Below the pieces are notes generated by a model. That model did no database searches and was not told the origin of the DNA. It was given only the letters and a program-made list of their open reading frames with translations. From assembly GCA_910587925.1 (NCBI GenBank), contig CAJUOC010000007.1, forward strand, positions 53,694 through 93,094: DNA of 39,401 nucleotides, given 5' to 3'. Of the stretch, positions 36,256-39,401 are shown in pieces; the first letter of the stretch is position 1, and each line of letters opens with the position of its first letter. The stretch comes from an uncultured Muribaculaceae bacterium. GTDB taxonomy: Bacteria; Bacteroidota; Bacteroidia; Bacteroidales; Muribaculaceae. The translations under genes and the position numbers were made by a program.

Positions 36256-36678
36256 TTATCGGTAATAGAAACGCCTATGTTTTGCGATGTGGAAAATTAC
36301 GGTTATAATGAACAGAAAGCCGAATTTGCCGTGAATACCTCCTATTGTACAGTGAAGGTAAGTACCAATCCAATGGCATGTTGCTATAATTCCGCTTAGT
36401 AGTGTCAACAGGAAGAATACTCCCATTACTGCATGTCTGTTTCTTCGATTTTTGTTTTTTGATTCAACTCTTTTCTTGCCGGATTTATGAAGGCCGATAT
36501 GCCAGAAAATTCCGCAAAAAAACAATATTCCAATAACTATATGCGCCCATACCCAAATAGTTGCTCCGGCTGGATTGATTTCCAGTTGTATGCCCGATGC
36601 AAGTATAGCGATGGTCAAAAACAGCAGTGACCAATCGCATAATCTCAACTTTGATTTCTTTGTCATATTCACAGTCAT
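36256..36678 (-). CDS. DUF4405-like four-helix membrane protein
   Basis: A 140-residue integral membrane protein with about four hydrophobic segments: LCDWSLLFLTIAILASGIQL, WVWAHIVIGILFFCGIFWHI, HAVMGVFFLLTLLSGIIAT and GFLFIITVIFHIAKH. Conserved-looking His residues in the helices (WAH, FWHIGLH, HWIG, FHIAKH) resemble haem-ligating His in cytochrome b561-like proteins; this fits DUF4405. A role in electron transfer is inference. ATG at 36678 is used; Met5 at 36666 would give a more ordinary leader from the promoter. Confidence 0.75.
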   Translation of the reverse strand: MTVNMTKKSKLRLCDWSLLFLTIAILASGIQLEINPAGATIWVWAHIVIGILFFCGIFWHIGLHKSGKKRVESKNKNRRNRHAVMGVFFLLTLLSGIIATCHWIGTYLHCTIGGIHGKFGFLFIITVIFHIAKHRRFYYR

Positions 36679-36688
36679 TATTTGACTG

Positions 36689-36719
36689 CAAAATTACCTT
36701 AGATGGGAATCCGTGTCAA
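36689..36719 (-). promoter_or_regulatory. Promoter of the DUF4405-like gene
   Basis: On the minus strand, TTGA (36716-36719), a 19-nt spacer and TAATTTTG (36689-36696). Transcription would start near 36682. Confidence 0.75.
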
Positions 36720-36748
36720 TGGATGATGTAAGACAATGATTGGACAAT

Positions 36749-37585
36749 TCATGGTTTCGTTCTGAATTGCAATGGCGATTTGCCGGTTGCTTTTGTGAAA
36801 AGGCGAGTAAAGTACGCGTTATCTTCAAATCCCAATGATGAAGCAATTTCCTTTACTGTCAGATTTGTATGATATAGCAACCGTTTCGCACGGAGTATTA
36901 CCTCATTGCGGATATAGTTGCTTACGCTCCATCCTGTCACTCTCTTGACCACTTCATTAAGATAGACCGGTGAAAGGTTGAGTTTGTCAGCATAATAAGA
37001 GGGGCTATGGCTCTCGGTGATATCCGTTTGTAGTAGCGAATTAAGTTGCAGCACAATCTCGACATGACGACTATTATATGAGTTTTGCATATTGTTCTCC
37101 CGTTTGAAACAGCCGGCGGCAATACCAATGAACGCGGAAACAAGATCTCTGATTATAGAGATATCCTCTTTCTTTGTCCACAGATCATAAATCAACTGAT
37201 ACAGTGTCTTCAGTTCGTTGAGTCCTTGATCCGGCAGCCATAGCGTTTTCCCTGAAAATGATGTTTCCTCAAATATCAATTTATACCGGTCGCAGACCAT
37301 ACCGCTCTCTACCATAAGCATCCAACCCTCAAAATCTTCACCACCGAGGAAGCTGTGAACCTGCCCCGGCCTTATAAAACCAATCGAACCGACCGCAACC
37401 GCCTGTTGTTCAAAATCAATGTCGATAATTATTGTGCCACGAACCATCAGACCGAAAATGTAGAAGTCATCCTGATGTATGTACTCTATCGGATGGTTAA
37501 CAACATCTTCGGGTGTCACGGTCTTTAGATTTATTCCATTCTCCGCCAAATCCTTATGGTGGTGCATCGGTATTGTTTTTTTCAT
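36749..37585 (-). CDS. AraC-family transcriptional regulator
   Basis: A 278-residue regulator. An N-terminal cupin-like sensing domain (about 30-120, containing SIGFIRPGQVHSFLGGEDFEGW) is followed by the C-terminal double helix-turn-helix domain (about 185-278). The latter has YADKLNLSPVYLNEVVKRVTG and the signature KEIASSLGFEDNAYFTRLFTKATG. The ligand is unknown. It lies 40 nt after the YciI-like gene, with its own promoter not evident, and upstream of the DUF4405 gene. Confidence 0.9.
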   Translation of the reverse strand: MKKTIPMHHHKDLAENGINLKTVTPEDVVNHPIEYIHQDDFYIFGLMVRGTIIIDIDFEQQAVAVGSIGFIRPGQVHSFLGGEDFEGWMLMVESGMVCDRYKLIFEETSFSGKTLWLPDQGLNELKTLYQLIYDLWTKKEDISIIRDLVSAFIGIAAGCFKRENNMQNSYNSRHVEIVLQLNSLLQTDITESHSPSYYADKLNLSPVYLNEVVKRVTGWSVSNYIRNEVILRAKRLLYHTNLTVKEIASSLGFEDNAYFTRLFTKATGKSPLQFRTKP

Positions 37586-37625
37586 AGGTTAAGATGATTA
37601 ACGAGATGGATATATAGAACATGGT

Positions 37626-37919
37626 TTACAGGAGTGTTTGTAAAGAAGCGTCGCAGAACATTGTAGGTGTAAATTCCACTATTTGATAGTCCGCGATGCA
37701 ATTGATGTTGAACGGGTCTTGCGAGATAATAGTGTTGACAGCCTCGCGGTTGGTGGCTTTTATCATTATCACACCACCGATGCGTGGATTCTGCGGCCCT
37801 GATGCGATGAAATCCCCGGCGGAATAGTGCTCTGCAAGATAATCGCGGTGAGCCTGAAGATATTTGTCAACCTCACTCAGAGGTTTCTTGTATGTAAGAA
37901 TAGCTATGAACATAGTCAT
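37626..37919 (-). CDS. YciI-like small protein
   Basis: A 97-residue protein with the YciI fold pattern: MFIAILTYKKPLSEVDKYLQ, HRDYLAEHYSAGDFIASGP (His and Asp probably at the active-site cleft) and a later REAVNTIISQDPF. The family is ferredoxin-like and of uncertain activity. The start may be ATG at 37919 or at 37913 (MFIAILTY). It lies 6 nt after the phosphatase gene stop. Confidence 0.85.
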   Translation of the reverse strand: MTMFIAILTYKKPLSEVDKYLQAHRDYLAEHYSAGDFIASGPQNPRIGGVIMIKATNREAVNTIISQDPFNINCIADYQIVEFTPTMFCDASLQTLL

Positions 37920-37925
37920 TCATTT

Positions 37926-38738
37926 TTAAGCTTGTTCTTGAAAAAGAACTTGGCGCATTGCTGAATGGAGATTGGGATTGGAAGCAAGAATCGAATGATT
38001 CCTGTTTGAACGAATGGATTCAATAATAACCCCGGCTTCAGCTGCTATCAGTTGTCCGGCTGATACATCCCAGCGATTGAGATTCAGTTCCCAATAAGCA
38101 TCAAAGAATCCGGCTGCGGTATAACATAGGTCTATCGCGGCCGACCCCATACGCCTGATGCCTCTGACACGTAATGCCATTCGACAGATTTCAGTAAGAT
38201 TATTGTCGGCATTGTCATTTCGGTCGTATGGCATTCCGGTTGCTACAACGGCTTTGGTCATTTCTGATTTGTCGGAACAGTGGATTGAGCTTCCATTAAG
38301 CCATGCTCCTGCTCCCTTCACTGCATAGAAACACTCACCGAGATATGGAGCATAGACTACGCCCAACACGGTTTCCTTGTTATGTTCAAGTGCGATAGAT
38401 ACACAGAAAGCCGGAAGTCCCGCAGAGAAATTTGTTGTTCCGTCAAGAGGGTCTATTACCCATCGCCATTCTCTTTCATCGTGATCTCGTCCTGATTCCT
38501 CCGAGATAATCCCGTGCGAAGGGAAATGCTGACGGATAAAATCAAGAATCATTGCTTCTGCCTTTTTGTCGGCTATTGTGACCACATCGCTGTCATTGAG
38601 CTTTGTTGACTGTTCAAGATTACATTTGCGAAAATACTGCATGTGAATATCTCCGGCATTTTCTGCCATCGCCAAGGCCGCAGTCAGGAATGACTGATAC
38701 TTTTGTGGGATGTTGTGTAGATTATGAGTCAATTTCAT
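37926..38738 (-). CDS. Inositol monophosphatase family protein
   Basis: A 270-residue metal-dependent sugar phosphatase of the IMPase/SuhB/CysQ group. The metal-binding motifs are complete: EESG (near residue 80), WVIDPLDGTTNF (about 92-103) and NRWDVSAGQLI near the C-terminus. Substrates could be inositol phosphate or 3'-phosphoadenosine phosphate; sequence does not decide. ATG at 38738 (MKLTHNLHNIPQKY) is chosen over an in-frame start 27 nt upstream. The structured RNA lies directly upstream and may be cotranscribed in part. Confidence 0.9.
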   Translation of the reverse strand: MKLTHNLHNIPQKYQSFLTAALAMAENAGDIHMQYFRKCNLEQSTKLNDSDVVTIADKKAEAMILDFIRQHFPSHGIISEESGRDHDEREWRWVIDPLDGTTNFSAGLPAFCVSIALEHNKETVLGVVYAPYLGECFYAVKGAGAWLNGSSIHCSDKSEMTKAVVATGMPYDRNDNADNNLTEICRMALRVRGIRRMGSAAIDLCYTAAGFFDAYWELNLNRWDVSAGQLIAAEAGVIIESIRSNRNHSILASNPNLHSAMRQVLFQEQA

Positions 38739-38784
38739 ATCCGTATAGTATCGCCTTGGGCTCAAAGGTTCAAATGTTTATAAA

Positions 38785-38991
38785 CAGAAACGTGAGCCAA
38801 CTATGCCACGTCTTAGTTTGTAGGTCGTAGGAAACCTTTGATGCAGATGTAACAATAGTGACCCACGCTGTATGCGTGAGAACCACTATGCTATCTCTTG
38901 CATCGGTTTCTGAATTTCCTACGTTCACAAACTACAAGATAAGCATAACGCTTCTTATTTTCCAAAATGTCGAGATAGACATTCGCCTATC
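38785..38991 (-). ncRNA. Rod-shaped structured RNA, candidate 6S-like / Bacteroidales-1 type
   Basis: The segment 38814-38934 folds into one long interrupted stem. Pairs, from outside in: 38814-38821 with 38927-38934 (TAGTTTGT), 38826-38834 with 38915-38923 (CGTAGGAAA), 38840-38845 with 38899-38904 (GATGCA), 38856-38860 with 38884-38888 (TAGTG) and 38864-38868 with 38874-38878 (CACGC). All are exact. On the minus strand a -7 box lies just upstream. A stem with arms 38790-38794 and 38807-38811 (ACGTG), followed by a T-rich run, could be the terminator. That gives about 200 nt, the size and rod shape of 6S RNA; Bacteroidales-1 RNAs have this promoter-rod-terminator layout. The identification is by shape, not by alignment. 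A phosphatase leader element is the alternative. Confidence 0.55.
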
Positions 38992-38997
38992 CACATG

Positions 38998-39005
38998 CAA
39001 AGTTA
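38998..39005 (-). promoter_or_regulatory. Putative -7 box of the structured RNA
   Basis: The minus strand reads TAACTTTG, matching TAnnTTTG. The start would be near 38991. Upstream at 19 nt there is GTTA, a poor -33 box. Confidence 0.5.
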
Positions 39006-39036
39006 CGATTTTTTTTGAAGATTTTAACGATTAGAC

Positions 39037-39072
39037 GTGGTGACCCGACTGATTTTCGGTTGAGGTCACCAC
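39037..39072. repeat. Strong hairpin upstream of the structured RNA
   Basis: A perfect 9-bp stem, GTGGTGACC (39037-39045) and GGTCACCAC (39064-39072), extended inward by CGAC/GTTG with one G-T pair. No T-run follows on either strand. It might be an operator or a terminator of a gene beyond the edge. Confidence 0.6.
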
Positions 39073-39401
39073 ATTTTCAACCACCGATTATAGTTAAACT
39101 CTGTTAAAGTTCGGGGTTGCGAGGCTGTGACGTGGGGTTGAATGATGGTGAATAACTATGAATAAAGCTTCGATTTGCGTTGAATATCAACGTGTTGCGC
39201 GTCGAGCGAAATAGATACACATTCACCGCGACATGCATAACCAACAATATCTCTGCAATTTACGATGGGTGTGGTGACTTTTGTGATGACTCGGAGGGTA
39301 TGGATGAAAGAAAGACCGCTAACTCATTGCGAATTAGCGGCCTTCTGTGGTGCCACCAGAATTGTTCTGAATATAGTATCAATTTGACTATCAGATAATT
39401 A
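39073..39401. other. Right-edge region, no gene recognised
   Basis: No protein frame here is convincing. A 72-residue plus-strand frame (39180-39398) has odd composition and runs through a terminator hairpin. The region is AT-rich like the preceding 9 kb. It may belong to an element continuing beyond the window. Confidence 0.5.
39316..39346. terminator. Intrinsic terminator hairpin near the right edge
   Basis: CCGCTAA (39316-39322) and TTAGCGG (39334-39340) form a 7-bp stem with an 11-nt loop, followed by CCTTCT on the plus strand and by TCTTTCTTT on the minus strand. It probably ends a transcript entering from outside the window. Confidence 0.6.

Noticed and set aside
39345..39372. tRNA 3' end suggested by TGGTGCCACCAG
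   Set aside because: The adjacent stem has only a 3-nt loop and no cloverleaf can be built, so it is not a tRNA; an attachment-site remnant cannot be shown.
39180..39398. 72-residue plus-strand frame at the right edge
   Set aside because: It runs through a terminator hairpin, and no family features are visible.
1..39401. CRISPR array or rRNA genes
   Set aside because: No regularly spaced direct repeats and no rRNA-like sequence were seen.

Overview
The window looks like chromosomal DNA of a GC-rich member of the Bacteroidales, probably Muribaculaceae-like (taxon inferred). The support is internal. Seven genes have a promoter of the Bacteroidetes type, TTG(N) then exactly 19 nt then TAnnTTTG. 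There are TonB-dependent receptors with carboxypeptidase-regulatory domains and an ECF sigma / DUF4974 anti-sigma / STN-receptor trio. Two large secreted proteins carry C-terminal tails resembling type IX secretion sorting domains. TopA ends in Toprim C-terminal repeats. All gene calls come from reading the sequence; no database search was possible.

Layout. 1-816: gene-free, with a 41-bp perfect inverted repeat and other hairpins. 817-5431 (minus): operon topA, RluA/RluD-type pseudouridine synthase, DUF2851 protein. 5620-9969 (plus): 1449-aa multidomain surface protein. 10030-10604: palindrome-dense spacer. 10660-14811 (minus): a family 8 polysaccharide lyase (hyaluronate/chondroitin lyase type) split by one in-frame TAG just before its catalytic His. 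15050-16348 (minus): AAA_14/DUF4143 ATPase. 16596-18898 (plus): TonB-dependent receptor broken by a 2-bp insertion. 18902-25910: redox and stress block with OxyR divergent from a four-domain CoA-disulfide-reductase/rhodanese/TusA/DsrE protein, two GNAT genes, a nitronate-monooxygenase-like FMN enzyme and a DJ-1/PfpI protein. 25963-29648 (minus): sigma / anti-sigma / outer-membrane transducer operon.

From about 29.9 kb the DNA becomes visibly more AT-rich and accessory in character. It holds a MarR-GNAT fusion with a cupin gene. Next is a tightly packed six-gene minus-strand operon (HxlR regulator, GNAT, 4-oxalocrotonate tautomerase, Sel1-repeat protein, DMP19/DUF4375 protein, second Sel1-repeat protein). 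A divergent radical SAM gene, a DUF4405 membrane protein, an AraC regulator, a YciI-like protein and an inositol-monophosphatase-family enzyme follow. At the right edge a rod-shaped RNA of roughly 200 nt, with its own promoter box and a terminator-like hairpin, lies upstream of the phosphatase gene. It resembles a 6S-like RNA in shape and size.

How the parts fit. The surface protein, lyase and receptors suggest glycan or nutrient capture at the outer membrane, but the lyase and one receptor are inactivated as read. The OxyR block suggests sulfur/thiol redox control. The most unusual units are the paralogous Sel1-DMP19-Sel1 set under an HxlR regulator, the four-domain persulfide-handling fusion, and the structured RNA.
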